A DNA stretch of 64,000 nucleotides from Laspinema sp963821735 (GTDB lineage: Bacteria; Cyanobacteriota; Cyanobacteriia; Cyanobacteriales; Laspinemataceae), in assembly GCA_963821735.1 (NCBI GenBank), contig CAWGFK010000055.1:124001-188000 (forward strand), in the 5' to 3' direction. Positions within the stretch are counted from its first letter, which is position 1, and each line of letters begins with the position of its first letter. Positions 20,321 to 28,961 of the stretch are shown here, piece after piece. The position numbers and the translations under genes are program-made. The notes beneath the pieces were generated by a model. It did not search any database. It was not told where the DNA came from and saw only the letters and a program-made list of their open reading frames with translations.

Positions 20321-21526
20321 ATGACAGAAAAAGCACGAATTTGTATCCTTGGCGGCGGATTTGGCGGTCTGTATGCCGCTTTGCGCTTGAGCGAGTTACC
20401 CTGGAACCCGCCAGAAACCCCCGAGATTGTTTTGATTGATAACAACGATCGCTTTTTGTTCTCCCCCCTCCTCTACGAGTTGCTCACCGGGGAACTACAA
20501 TCCTGGGAAATTGCGCCACCGTTTTCCGAACTGTTGGCAAATACCCGCGTGCGCTTCCATCAAGGCACCGTCTCTGACATCAACCTAGAGAACAGACAGG
20601 TCCATTTAGAGGATGGGATGGAATTCACTTACGATCGCGCCATCGTGGCCCTCGGTGGAGAAACTCCCTTAGATTTAGTCCCCGGATGTGCCGATTATGC
20701 CTTCCCCTTCCGCACCATTGCTGATGCCTATCGCCTGGAAGAACGACTGCGCCTTTTAGAAGCATCGGACCAAGACAAAATCCGCATCGCCGTCGTCGGA
20801 GGCGGCTATTCCGGGGTGGAATTGGCTTGTAAATTGGCCGATCGCCTCCAAAACCGAGGTCGTCTGCGCCTAGTTGAAATGGGAACAGAAATTCTGCGAA
20901 CCTCTACGGAATTTAACCGCGAAGCAGCCACAAAAGCCCTAGAAGAACGGGGAATTTGGATTGATTTAGAAACCACCACCGAAGAAATTACTGCCGATAG
21001 TATTTCCTTGTTATATCGAGGACAAGTAGACCCGATTCCCGTGGATGTGGTGATTTGGACCGTGGGCACCCAAGTGGCGTCCGTGGTGCAATCCCTCCCG
21101 GTGAAGCATACCGAACGGGGTCAAATCGAAGTGACGCGGACCTTACAGGCGATCGACCATCCCGAACTATTTGCAGTCGGGGACCTCGCCTATAGTCTCG
21201 ATGCCAGCGGACAACCTGTGCCCACCACGGCACAATCAGCTATGCAGCAAGCGGATTATGCCGCTTGGAATGTCTGGGCCTCCCTGAGCGATCGGCCCCT
21301 TCTCCCCTTTGAATATCAAGGATTAGGCGAAATGATGACCCTGGGAATTGATAATGCCACCTTAACCGGATTAGGCGTCAAATTGGATGGTCAAATGGCC
21401 CACCTCTTACGGCGTTTAGCCTATCTGTATCGGATGCCCACATTTGACCATCAGCTTAAAGTCGGCTTAAATTGGATTACTCAGCCCGTGCGTGAGTTTT
21501 TCTCTCAATCCGGTTTACCCCGTTAA
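20321..21526 (+). CDS. ndbB: Type II NAD(P)H dehydrogenase, NdbB/NDC1-like
   Basis: A 401-residue flavoprotein with an FAD-binding GGGFGG at residues 10-15, a second dinucleotide fold VVGGGYSGVELA (about 164-175) for NAD(P)H, and the FAD-contacting LFAVGDLAY. The C-terminal part (LYRMPTFDHQLKVGLNWIT) is typical of NDH-2 enzymes, which bind membranes peripherally. Such enzymes move electrons from NAD(P)H to quinones; the NdbB/NDC1 branch also acts in phylloquinone synthesis. The HAD-family gene starts 9 bases downstream, suggesting an operon. The family is firm, the NdbB branch is likely rather than proven. Confidence 0.85.
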   Translation: MTEKARICILGGGFGGLYAALRLSELPWNPPETPEIVLIDNNDRFLFSPLLYELLTGELQSWEIAPPFSELLANTRVRFHQGTVSDINLENRQVHLEDGMEFTYDRAIVALGGETPLDLVPGCADYAFPFRTIADAYRLEERLRLLEASDQDKIRIAVVGGGYSGVELACKLADRLQNRGRLRLVEMGTEILRTSTEFNREAATKALEERGIWIDLETTTEEITADSISLLYRGQVDPIPVDVVIWTVGTQVASVVQSLPVKHTERGQIEVTRTLQAIDHPELFAVGDLAYSLDASGQPVPTTAQSAMQQADYAAWNVWASLSDRPLLPFEYQGLGEMMTLGIDNATLTGLGVKLDGQMAHLLRRLAYLYRMPTFDHQLKVGLNWITQPVREFFSQSGLPR

Positions 21527-21535
21527 CCTAACCTG

Positions 21536-22184
21536 ATGTCGCAACCTTCGGTGATTTTTTTCGATGCCGCCGGGACCCTCTTTGGAGTGCGTGGTACTGT
21601 CGGTGCAGCTTACGGAAATTTTGCCCGTCGCTTTGGGGTAGAGGTTGACGATCGCCTGCTCAATCAGGCATTTTTCGACAGTTTTGCCGCCACAGAACAG
21701 GCGGCATTTCCAGGAGTCGCGCCAAACTGAGATTCCTCTCCTGGAATTTCAGTGGTGGGAGGCGATCGCCTCGGATACCTTCAAACGCGCTGGAGTCTTC
21801 CACCAGTTTGCCGATTTTTCGGCTTTCTTTAAGCAACTGTACGATTACTTTGCCACCGCTGACCCTTGGTTCGTCTATCCGGATGTGCGCCCCACCCTCG
21901 AATTCCTCCATGCTCAAGGCATTCAACTGGGAATTTTGTCAAATTTTGACTCCCGACTCTACTCCGTCCTAGAGGCATTAGATTTGGCGCAGTTTTTCGA
22001 TTCCGTCACCATTTCTACCCTCGTGGGGGCCGCAAAACCAAACCCGCCGATTTTTGCGGCGGGTTTAGAAAAACATGGTTGTGCAGCGTCTGACGCATGG
22101 CACATCGGCGATAGCTATCGGGATGATTATCAAGGGGCCACTGCTGCTGGCTTGCGCGGGCTCTGGCTACGGCGCAACGCCTAG
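21536..22184 (+). pseudogene. HAD-family hydrolase (REG-2-like), one extra base
   Basis: Corrected length is about 215 residues. Motif I is FFDAAGTLFG, motif II LSNFDSR, the Lys is in VGAAKPNPPIF and motif III HIGDSYRDDYQGA. The frame breaks at about 21720-21727, where CGCCAAACTGAG reads as a stop; dropping one A gives APTEIPLLEFQWW, continuous with the second frame. All catalytic motifs are intact, so this may be a sequence error. HAD proteins are mostly phosphatases; substrate unknown. Probably co-transcribed with ndbB. Confidence 0.85.
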
Positions 22185-22203
22185 AGGGCTTAATCTTAAT
22201 CTC

Positions 22204-22614
22204 TTAATAAGGATAGCAGGTGAGTTCTTGCGACTCCTGTTGTAGCTGTTCCATCAAGTCTTCATTCCCCAGCCTCTGGGCGGCTTGCATCCGACGTTCT
22301 AAACTCCGACAAATGTTATTGCGGTGCAGTTTAGCAACTTCTTCCATCACCTTGTCCGCCGGTTGAGCATCCATCAGGGGCCTCACCTGCCGAGTCGTGG
22401 GGTTTAAGGGTGCCACTGGGGTGGTGACAGGTTCCCCAGAATTATAGCGAACTCCCCGATAGGTTAACTCATGGCGGGTTGCCGGGACAGGAATATGCCG
22501 GGGATAGCGCACTTGCCAATCATTCCCCCGATATTTCCCACCAATTTCTCCCTCCATGAGATTAAAGCTCTGTGGTTCCGAATCGTAGCCAATTCCGCGA
22601 TAAGTTAGTTTCAT
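22204..22614 (-). CDS. DUF4278 domain protein
   Basis: A 136-residue protein beginning MKLTYRGIGYDSEP, the hallmark of the cyanobacterial DUF4278 family. A second copy of the motif (HELTYRGVRYNSGEP) appears at about residue 48, and a helical C-terminus holds charged residues. Function unknown. A ribosome binding site AGGAA lies 9 bases before ATG 22614. The gene converges on the HAD gene with 19 bases between the stops. Confidence 0.85.
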   Translation of the reverse strand: MKLTYRGIGYDSEPQSFNLMEGEIGGKYRGNDWQVRYPRHIPVPATRHELTYRGVRYNSGEPVTTPVAPLNPTTRQVRPLMDAQPADKVMEEVAKLHRNNICRSLERRMQAAQRLGNEDLMEQLQQESQELTCYPY

Positions 22615-22862
22615 ATCTTTGTTCCTGTTCTAAATTAAGTGGATTTACTAAAGTTGGGAGAGGGGCCGGTTTTTGGCCTTTCCCTCTATTTCTGTATTAT
22701 ATTTTACCGTTTTGATGAAATAGGGGCTTTTTTAACAAAACTTAACAATTTGACATATTTTCTGATAGATGGCCCTCTCTCTAGTCTAGGGGCAAGAAAC
22801 CCTTGATCCCTGACCCCACGGAAACAAAAGGGCCACCGGAGTAAGTTTCACAGGGAAACTCC

Positions 22863-23115
22863 AGAAACGACTAAAGTCGTTACTACGAACAGGGGAGAAA
22901 TTTCTTCGTTTGTAGTAACGACTTCAGTCGTTTCCGGGCATTAACCTCATAAAGTAACCATAGACTCTGCCAACGCCAGCAGGCGATCGCCACAAAAAAG
23001 AGAAAAGAAACGACTAAAGTCGTTACTACGAACAGGGGAGAAATTTCTTCGTTTGTAGTAACGACTTCAGTCGTTTCCGGGCATTAACCTCCTGGAGTAA
23101 CCTAGACTCTGCCAA
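22863..23115. repeat. Palindromic repeat and duplicated 3' end of the ADP-ribosylglycohydrolase gene
   Basis: Two copies of about 110 bases (22863-22973 and 23006-23115) each contain AACGACTAAAGTCGTTACTA and its inverted partner TAGTAACGACTTCAGTCGTT, giving a long hairpin, followed by GGGCATTAACCTC and TAGACTCTGCCAAC. The right copy overlaps the last codons and stop of the gene at 23026. Related units occur at 56011-56068 and 56173-56196. Confidence 0.85.
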
Positions 23116-24027
23116 CTCAAACAACCGATCGCTAAACGACCTAATTAAGTCCGCATCAGCTAACCGTTGCCGCCATTGTTCGGGAATGCCCAACTCGCCA
23201 TAAAATGCCCCGGCAATCTGCCCATAAATCGCCCCAGTTGTATCCGCATCATCCCCTAAATTAACCGCTAATAAACAGCCCTCTTCAAACGATTGACTGT
23301 GATAAAAAGCCCATAATGCAGCTTCTAAAGACTTAACCACATAACCCGTGCCTTGAATTTCTGGCGGTTGGCGAGTTTTGAAAGAACCAGCCGCAATTTC
23401 AGCAATTTCTGGAACCAGGGGATGTTTTTGCCAATACCCGGGAACGGGACTGTAGTGAGGAGAAAGTAATTTTTCCTGACTACTACCCTGAATTGCACCA
23501 ATAATTAATCCGGCAAAATATCGGCAAGCATCGACGGCAGTAGCTGCGCCGTGGGTGGTGCGTGAACTGTCTTTTGAAGTGGCGATCGCCACTTCAGGAT
23601 GATTCGCATAAAATAGAGGAACAGGTGCTAACCGCATCAGAGAACCATTCCCCGCACTCCGGGCATCTGTCGCCCCACAATAGGGTTGTCTCGTCTCTTG
23701 AAACCGCCATAAAGCTTGTTGCACCGTATTTCCAATATCAAAACACTCTCCGGTACTGCTGAGATATCCGGTTTGCTCCCATTGTAAATATTTTTCTAAT
23801 TGGTTAACCGGATCAAACCCCTGTTTTTCAATCAGACTTTCTGCTAAACATAAAGCCATTGAAGTATCATCAGTCCATTCTCCGGGTTTGAGGTGAAAAA
23901 TCCCCCCGCCTACCATATCGGTGATCGGGGTAAAAGTTCCCGGTTTCTTAAATTCTAAGGTCGTTCCCACCGCATCACCCACGGCTAAACCGAGAAGACA
24001 TCCACGATATCGAGCAATTTTTTCCAT
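23026..24027 (-). CDS. ADP-ribosylglycohydrolase family protein (DraG-like)
   Basis: A 333-residue cytosolic enzyme with both metal-site regions of the family: GEWTDDTSMALCLAESL (about residues 48-64) and NLGDDADTTGAIYGQIAGA (about 256-275), plus GCLLGLAVGDAVG at the N-terminus. Such enzymes remove ADP-ribose from proteins or other targets; DraG reactivates nitrogenase reductase, but no nif genes or draT are here, so the target is open. The last about 20 codons (NARKRLKSLLQTKKFLPCS) are encoded by the palindromic repeat described at 22863-23115, and the stop lies inside it. The core domain is complete. Confidence 0.9.
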   Translation of the reverse strand: MEKIARYRGCLLGLAVGDAVGTTLEFKKPGTFTPITDMVGGGIFHLKPGEWTDDTSMALCLAESLIEKQGFDPVNQLEKYLQWEQTGYLSSTGECFDIGNTVQQALWRFQETRQPYCGATDARSAGNGSLMRLAPVPLFYANHPEVAIATSKDSSRTTHGAATAVDACRYFAGLIIGAIQGSSQEKLLSPHYSPVPGYWQKHPLVPEIAEIAAGSFKTRQPPEIQGTGYVVKSLEAALWAFYHSQSFEEGCLLAVNLGDDADTTGAIYGQIAGAFYGELGIPEQWRQRLADADLIRSFSDRLFELAESRLLQEVNARKRLKSLLQTKKFLPCS

Positions 24028-24123
24028 TGGTAATGATTAGAGGTAAGGCTGGAAAAACTGTCACTTTTGAGGATTCGGGGTTCTCGTCAAAATTTAACAC
24101 AAGAATCCTCAAGAGTATAGTAA

Positions 24124-24245
24124 CTTTAACGACGAAAAATCGTTATTTCATGTAGGGGTTTGGTTTCCAAACCCTCTTCTTCTCCTTTAACGACGAAAAA
24201 TCGTTATTTCATGTAGGGGTTTGGTCTCCAAACCCTCTTCTTCTC
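24124..24245. repeat. 61-bp direct tandem duplication
   Basis: Units 24124-24184 and 24185-24245 differ at one base. Each carries ACGACGAAAAATCGTTATTT and the hairpin GGGTTTGGTYTCCAAACCC. The first block also occurs, inverted, twice in the nested element at 25906-26094. Confidence 0.85.
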
Positions 24246-24253
24246 CTAAAAAC

Positions 24254-25678
24254 CTAGAGGGATAAGTCTCGCAAATAGTAAAAGCGATCGCTGCGCCAAT
24301 CGCTGCCCTTAATTCGGCCTAAATATCCCGTAAGGGGAGAAGAAAGTTCGATTAAAATTTCGTGCATTTCTTTTAAGGGAATAAAATAGTGTGGATAGGA
24401 ACTGACATATAGAGCATGGAGTGCTTCTACCCCAGCAAGTTCTAAGCGGGCATTTTCTAAGTGTCTTTTCACCAGTTTGATAATGCGCGATCGCAACTCA
24501 ATGGATTCTTTGACTTTATCAATATAACTATTGACTTTATCATCGGCCCATCCATAGGGGTCTTGGCGCAAACACTGTTTTAATTTCAGCAAGTCCACAG
24601 ACCCTTTATATTTAGCTTGCAAGTGAACTAGACTTTGCAAGGTTTCGGGACGGATGACATTCATCTGATTTTCAATTGCCACGTTCAGCGCATCCACAGT
24701 TAACTCTCCAGCCGCGACGATCCACTTAATAGCTCGTTCGTATCGTTCGGTTCCGAGATGATTTACAGCCCGGGTTAGGAGTTGAGCAGGATTGTCAGCG
24801 ATCGCAGTTTTGGGGTTTTTAGCTTTACACTGTCCTACCATAAGATAAGGCGTTTCGCAATAAAAATCGAATCCTTCCTCGGCAATCAGGGAGTCGGGAA
24901 GGAGTTCTGGACCGTTAAACCCTAATTTCAGCAACCCTTGGCGCACCAGCTTGGCAAACCCATCAGCGTCTTGAGAATGACCCACTGGGGCGATCGTCTT
25001 AATCCAGTTTAAATCCGGGTCCTCTGAGGTGACGGGAACCGGATTTCCGAACCCGAGAAACTGTTGCAAATCATCATCGAGGTTTTGTGCCGTGGGTTGA
25101 GAACGAGCCAATTGAGCGATCGCCCCTTGCAAGGCATCTAATTCCGGATGCAGGGGGAGGAGGAACTGTTCAAGTTGTGAACGCCGGTAGGCAAAGGTGC
25201 GATCGCTCAATACCGGCACCGAATCAGTTACCGGAATGGTGACAGGTAAGGCGATCGGGTTCCCGATGCGGTGGGGTGTGGGAGGATGACAAGCTAAGGC
25301 GATCGCCCCAGGGAGTCGATAAACCCGCAAATGAGCCAGAAAAATAGCCCCCTGATCCTGGAGAATTTCCTCTAAGTCTTCTAAACTCCACAAGGTTAAT
25401 CGAGACAGGGTAGGCAGGGAATTTCTATCTGTAATCGTTTGACATCCTTCACACCGGGCGATCGCCGCAATCTTCACGGTTTCTGCAACTTCCGTGGGTT
25501 CATCCCCGGACTCTTGCGGCAGTTGGGGACCGGAATCAGATTGGAAATAGAGGGCAAATTCTCGTCCCGGATCTAGAAAAATTTTTGCCACCGCAGCAAT
25601 GGTAGCCCCTTGGATGAGCGCCTCAACATCCGGTGTACTTAAGCCTAAAGCGGTTGAAATTAACACAGGTTGGTTCAT
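24254..25678 (-). CDS. Conserved cyanobacterial protein with a probable PD-(D/E)XK nuclease-like domain
   Basis: A 474-residue protein I recognise as a widespread cyanobacterial type without known function. The N-terminal half (VEALIQGATIAAVAKIFLDPGREFALYF, CEGCQTI, LEDILQDQGAIFLAHLRVYRLP) looks like a globular domain with a Cys pair. From about residue 245 there is FAKLVRQGLLKLGFNG, then GFDFYCETPYLMVGQCKAKN. This Asp followed by Gln-x-Lys on a hydrophobic strand, after an alpha helix, matches the core of Mrr-like PD-(D/E)XK nucleases with the D-QxK variant. The C-terminal helices are unassigned. Nuclease activity is inference. Single gene, no operon partner. Confidence 0.6.
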   Translation of the reverse strand: MNQPVLISTALGLSTPDVEALIQGATIAAVAKIFLDPGREFALYFQSDSGPQLPQESGDEPTEVAETVKIAAIARCEGCQTITDRNSLPTLSRLTLWSLEDLEEILQDQGAIFLAHLRVYRLPGAIALACHPPTPHRIGNPIALPVTIPVTDSVPVLSDRTFAYRRSQLEQFLLPLHPELDALQGAIAQLARSQPTAQNLDDDLQQFLGFGNPVPVTSEDPDLNWIKTIAPVGHSQDADGFAKLVRQGLLKLGFNGPELLPDSLIAEEGFDFYCETPYLMVGQCKAKNPKTAIADNPAQLLTRAVNHLGTERYERAIKWIVAAGELTVDALNVAIENQMNVIRPETLQSLVHLQAKYKGSVDLLKLKQCLRQDPYGWADDKVNSYIDKVKESIELRSRIIKLVKRHLENARLELAGVEALHALYVSSYPHYFIPLKEMHEILIELSSPLTGYLGRIKGSDWRSDRFYYLRDLSL

Positions 25679-25835
25679 GGTGCCATATCTCAGGGTATCT
25701 ATTAGAACAGGGCGATATTTTTCTAAATCTGGGGTTATGAGACTTGAGAAATCATCTAAATCGCTTCAAGACTGATGCATACTTGTATTTCTAGTCGGCG
25801 AGGAAGTACATGAAAAGCACCTATCCTATCGCGTG

Positions 25836-26165
25836 ATACCAAATCCGGAGTTCAAAAGTTGTTTTTACTCTTGATGCCCGCGCAGGCGGGCTTTGTCCGT
25901 ATAGCCTAGCCCTGTCAAGGTGTGTAGATTGTCGGGGTAAATGCTTGCGCCCTCTTTTGGGCGCAAGCATTTACTCCGACAAGAAATAACGATTTTTCGT
26001 CATTAAATTTACGCCCAATTCAGGGCTTCGAGCATTTACTACGACAAGAAATAACGATTTTTCGTCATTAAATTTACCACCTTGACAGGGCTAGTCCCTA
26101 TAGCTTCAGGCTTTCTAAGCGGAACGCTACGCGAACAGCCTGCGGGTTTTTACATTTGACAACCG
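25836..26165. repeat. Interspersed repeat copy C, interrupted by a nested element
   Basis: The outer parts (25836-25905 and about 26099-26165) match copies A and B: ATACCAAATCCGG, the CCCGCGCAGGCGGG hairpin, TTTGTCCGTATAGC, then GCGGAACGCTACGCGAAC and GGGTTTTTACA. Between them sits the 189-bp element listed separately. Confidence 0.7.
25906..26094. mobile_element. 189-bp MITE-like element with 17-bp terminal inverted repeats
   Basis: Ends CTAGCCCTGTCAAGGTG (25906-25922) and CACCTTGACAGGGCTAG (26078-26094) are perfect inverted repeats. TATAGC stands immediately left (25900-25905) and again four bases right of the element (26099-26104), a possible target duplication. Inside are two direct copies of about 47 bases ending ACGATTTTTCGTCATTAAAT. 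No coding capacity, so it would need a transposase in trans. Confidence 0.65.
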
Positions 26166-26399
26166 GATGCCGTATGAAAACCCAAGATTTGCGTCAGTCT
26201 TGTCCGTTTTGATTATTCTCCCTCATCATCCTGACGAAAGGAAGGCACTTTGTCAGAATTATCTCTACAAAAAGAATTTTAGAGCAGCGATCGCCCTAAA
26301 AAAAGAGTTGCCGACCATCTTAAGCGATCGCCGACAACCAGAAAAGCTGTTAACACTTGAGGCGTTAACCCACCCAAATAGAATTTTCATAACTCAAAA

Positions 26400-26473
26400 T
26401 CGGGATGACTGGATTCGAACCAGCGGCCCCTTCGTCCCGAACGAAGTGCGCTACCAAGCTGCGCCACATCCCG
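26400..26473 (-). tRNA. tRNA-Pro(CGG)
   Basis: Read on the minus strand: acceptor CGGGATG/CATCCCG (7 bp), D arm GCGCAGCTTGGTAGCGC, anticodon stem CTTCG/CGAAG with loop TTCGGGA and anticodon CGG, T arm CTGGTTCGAATCCAG, and discriminator A at 26400. CCA is not encoded. It decodes the proline codon CCG. The cloverleaf is complete. Confidence 0.97.
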
Positions 26474-26641
26474 TAATTTATGACCATTTACCAGTCTATG
26501 TCCTACTCTGCAAAATTGTCAAGTAGTTTCGGGTAGATGATTGCAAAAAGGGTTGCCAGGGGCGATCGCACCTGCGAGCGACTTGCGCGATCGGCCAGTA
26601 TCATAAGGATGATGTCTTTAAAAAAAATTTAGGGCGTAAGC

Positions 26642-27538
26642 GTGAGTGTAAAACCAGATTGGCTGCGGGTCAAAGCCCCGCAATGGGAGCGCGTCGGCAA
26701 CGTTAAAGAAATATTGCGGGATTTAGCCCTCAATACCGTCTGTGAAGAGGCATCCTGTCCCAATATCGGAGAGTGCTTCCACAACGGAACGGCGACTTTC
26801 TTGATTATGGGGCCAGCCTGTACCCGTGCCTGCCCCTACTGCGATATTGATTTTGAGAAAAAGCCCCAGGCCCTAGACCCCACGGAACCCGTGCGGTTAG
26901 CGGAGGCAGTCCGGCGAATGCGGCTGAATCATGTAGTCATTACCTCGGTGAATCGGGATGATTTGCCCGATGGGGGAGCTAACCAATTCCGGCGCTGTAT
27001 TGAGGAAGTTCGGGCCGCTTCCCCCGGCACTACCATCGAAGTGTTAATCCCAGACCTTTGTGGAAATTGGCAAGCCTTAGAGGTGATTCTGCAAGCCGAA
27101 CCGGAAGTGCTCAACCACAATACCGAAACGGTGCCGCGTCTGTATCGTCGGGTGCGTCCCCAAGGCAACTATGAGCGCAGTTTGGAATTATTGCGGCGAT
27201 CGCGCCAACTGGCCCCGGGGTTGTACACGAAATCGGGAATCATGCTCGGACTTGGGGAAACCGATGAGGAAATTCAACAGGTGCTGCAAGATTTACGGGC
27301 GGTGGAGTGCGATATTTTAACCTTGGGACAATATATGCAACCGACCCCGAAACATCTGCCGGTGGTGAATTGGGTCACCCCCGAGCAATTTACTGCATGG
27401 CAGCAGCTTGGGGAGTCCTGGGGCTTTTTACAAATTGTGGCCTCTCCCTTGACCCGCAGTTCCTATCATGCCGAGCAAGTCCGGGCTTTGATGGAACGGT
27501 ATCCTCGGGTAAATAGCCGCAACCCCCAAACGGTGTAG
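26642..27538 (+). CDS. lipA: Lipoyl synthase LipA
   Basis: A 298-residue radical-SAM enzyme that inserts two sulphurs into protein-bound octanoyl groups. The auxiliary 4Fe-4S cluster motif is CEEASCPNIGEC (about residues 34-45), the SAM-binding cluster motif CTRACPYC (about 60-67), and the C-terminal RSSYHA supplies the Ser ligand of the auxiliary cluster. Length is normal. The start is GTG at 26642; the TTTAAAAAAAATTTAGGG leader has only a weak AGGG ribosome binding site. gpsA follows on the same strand after a 43-base spacer with a short repeat, so co-transcription is possible. Confidence 0.96.
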   Translation: MSVKPDWLRVKAPQWERVGNVKEILRDLALNTVCEEASCPNIGECFHNGTATFLIMGPACTRACPYCDIDFEKKPQALDPTEPVRLAEAVRRMRLNHVVITSVNRDDLPDGGANQFRRCIEEVRAASPGTTIEVLIPDLCGNWQALEVILQAEPEVLNHNTETVPRLYRRVRPQGNYERSLELLRRSRQLAPGLYTKSGIMLGLGETDEEIQQVLQDLRAVECDILTLGQYMQPTPKHLPVVNWVTPEQFTAWQQLGESWGFLQIVASPLTRSSYHAEQVRALMERYPRVNSRNPQTV

Positions 27539-27581
27539 CGGAAGGATTGAGGAAGGATTCAGGAAGGATTGAGGAAAACTG
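27539..27581 (+). repeat. Short direct repeats between lipA and gpsA
   Basis: Three copies of GGAAGGATT(G/C)AG in tandem. The last copy also supplies purine-rich sequence in front of the gpsA start. Confidence 0.7.
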
Positions 27582-28526
27582 ATGGATAATACGCCGACTT
27601 TCCCTGCTACAAAACCTCAGACCCTCGGAATTGTGGGGGCTGGGGTTTGGGGGCGGACTTTGGGACAGTTAGTGGCCCAAAATGGTCATCGGGTGGAATA
27701 TTGGTCTCGCAGTGGCGATCGCAGCTTAGAGGAGATTGTCACTGGGGCGAATATTCTCCTGTCTGCGGTATCCATGAAAGGAGTGGCCTCGGTTTTGTCC
27801 CAAGTTAAAGCTATTGGCCTTCCCACAGATACCATTATCGTAACGGCAACCAAAGGATTAGACCCCCAGACGACCTGCACAGCGGCGCAACTCTGGCAAC
27901 GGGCATTTAGCGATCGCCCCGTGGTGGTATTAGCTGGACCGAATCTCTCCAAGGAAATTCAACAGGGATTACCGGCAGCAACGGTGGTGGCGAGTCACGA
28001 TGAAACTGCCGCCACTTTGGTCCAAGAGATGTTTTCTTCGAGCAACTTTCGGGTTTATACCAATCCGGACCCTCTGGGGGTAGAACTGGGGGGGACCCTC
28101 AAAAATGTCATGGCGATCGCCTCGGGGGTCTGCGATGGGCTCCTACTCGGGACCAATGCTAAAGCGGCTTTACTCACCCGAGGACTGACTGAAATCATTC
28201 GCATTGGCACCCATTGGGGCGCGCAAATGGAAACCTTTTACGGATTGTCAGGACTTGGTGATTTACTGGCGACCTGTAATAGCCCCCTCAGTCGCAATTA
28301 CCAAGTCGGCTATCAACTGGCACAAGGCAAGACCCTGGCTGAGATTCTCCCAGAGTTAGAAGGGACTGCCGAAGGGGTTAACACGACCCAAGTGTTAATT
28401 CAAAGGGCTAAAACTTTAGAGATTTCCGTTCCAATTTCTTATCAGGTGCATCAGTTACTCGAAGGCCAAATTACCCCCAAAGATGCGGTGGAAGCCTTGA
28501 TGCTGCGGGATATCAAGCCCGAGTAA
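27582..28526 (+). CDS. gpsA: Glycerol-3-phosphate dehydrogenase [NAD(P)+]
   Basis: A 314-residue cytosolic enzyme making sn-glycerol 3-phosphate from dihydroxyacetone phosphate for membrane lipids. Rossmann motif GIVGAGVWGRTLG (residues about 17-29), AGPNLSKEI, the catalytic Lys in GGTLKNVMAIASG, NAKAALLTRGLTEI, and GLSGLGDLLATCNSPLSRN. Length and motif order are normal for the family. Start ATG 27582. Confidence 0.96.
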   Translation: MDNTPTFPATKPQTLGIVGAGVWGRTLGQLVAQNGHRVEYWSRSGDRSLEEIVTGANILLSAVSMKGVASVLSQVKAIGLPTDTIIVTATKGLDPQTTCTAAQLWQRAFSDRPVVVLAGPNLSKEIQQGLPAATVVASHDETAATLVQEMFSSSNFRVYTNPDPLGVELGGTLKNVMAIASGVCDGLLLGTNAKAALLTRGLTEIIRIGTHWGAQMETFYGLSGLGDLLATCNSPLSRNYQVGYQLAQGKTLAEILPELEGTAEGVNTTQVLIQRAKTLEISVPISYQVHQLLEGQITPKDAVEALMLRDIKPE

Positions 28527-28961
28527 TGCCCCATCTCCTAGCAACCGGAAACTTAACCGGCTCTTTTGTGATCTCAATTCTAGCCCCCCGTGATCCGGAA
28601 CCGTGGCGATCGGTGATGAAAATTAACGAAGGGGCTGATAGAAGTCACCTCAAGTTCAGGTAATACTTTCTATACTTGCAAGTAGGGTTTAAAAGAAGGA
28701 ATTTCTCTATTTCTTCAAAGAACCCTCCTGTTTGATGTAAAATATGGCGAATTCAGAAACGGCGAATTCACCGAACAGGGGCCGCCCTGTTCAGGTCTTG
28801 AAACCGCCAAATCCCTTAATTAACTCACCTTATAACTGATAGTAACGTTATGTAACGGAACGCTCAGAAGTGACAGGAAGTCTGATATCGAGGGAATATT
28901 GATAACAAAGCAGTCAAAAACCGCAAACCACCGATCACCTGGAGACGCTGAGAAGATCACC
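28527..28961. other. Leader/promoter region of sigC
   Basis: No gene. The sigC frame stays open upstream to a TTG at 28899. AT-rich stretches around 28640-28760 may hold the promoter; no operator recognised. Confidence 0.4.

Noticed and set aside
26167..26526. 119-codon plus-strand ORF
   Set aside because: It runs across the complete tRNA-Pro gene on the other strand and its translation of the tRNA is meaningless; no ribosome binding site.
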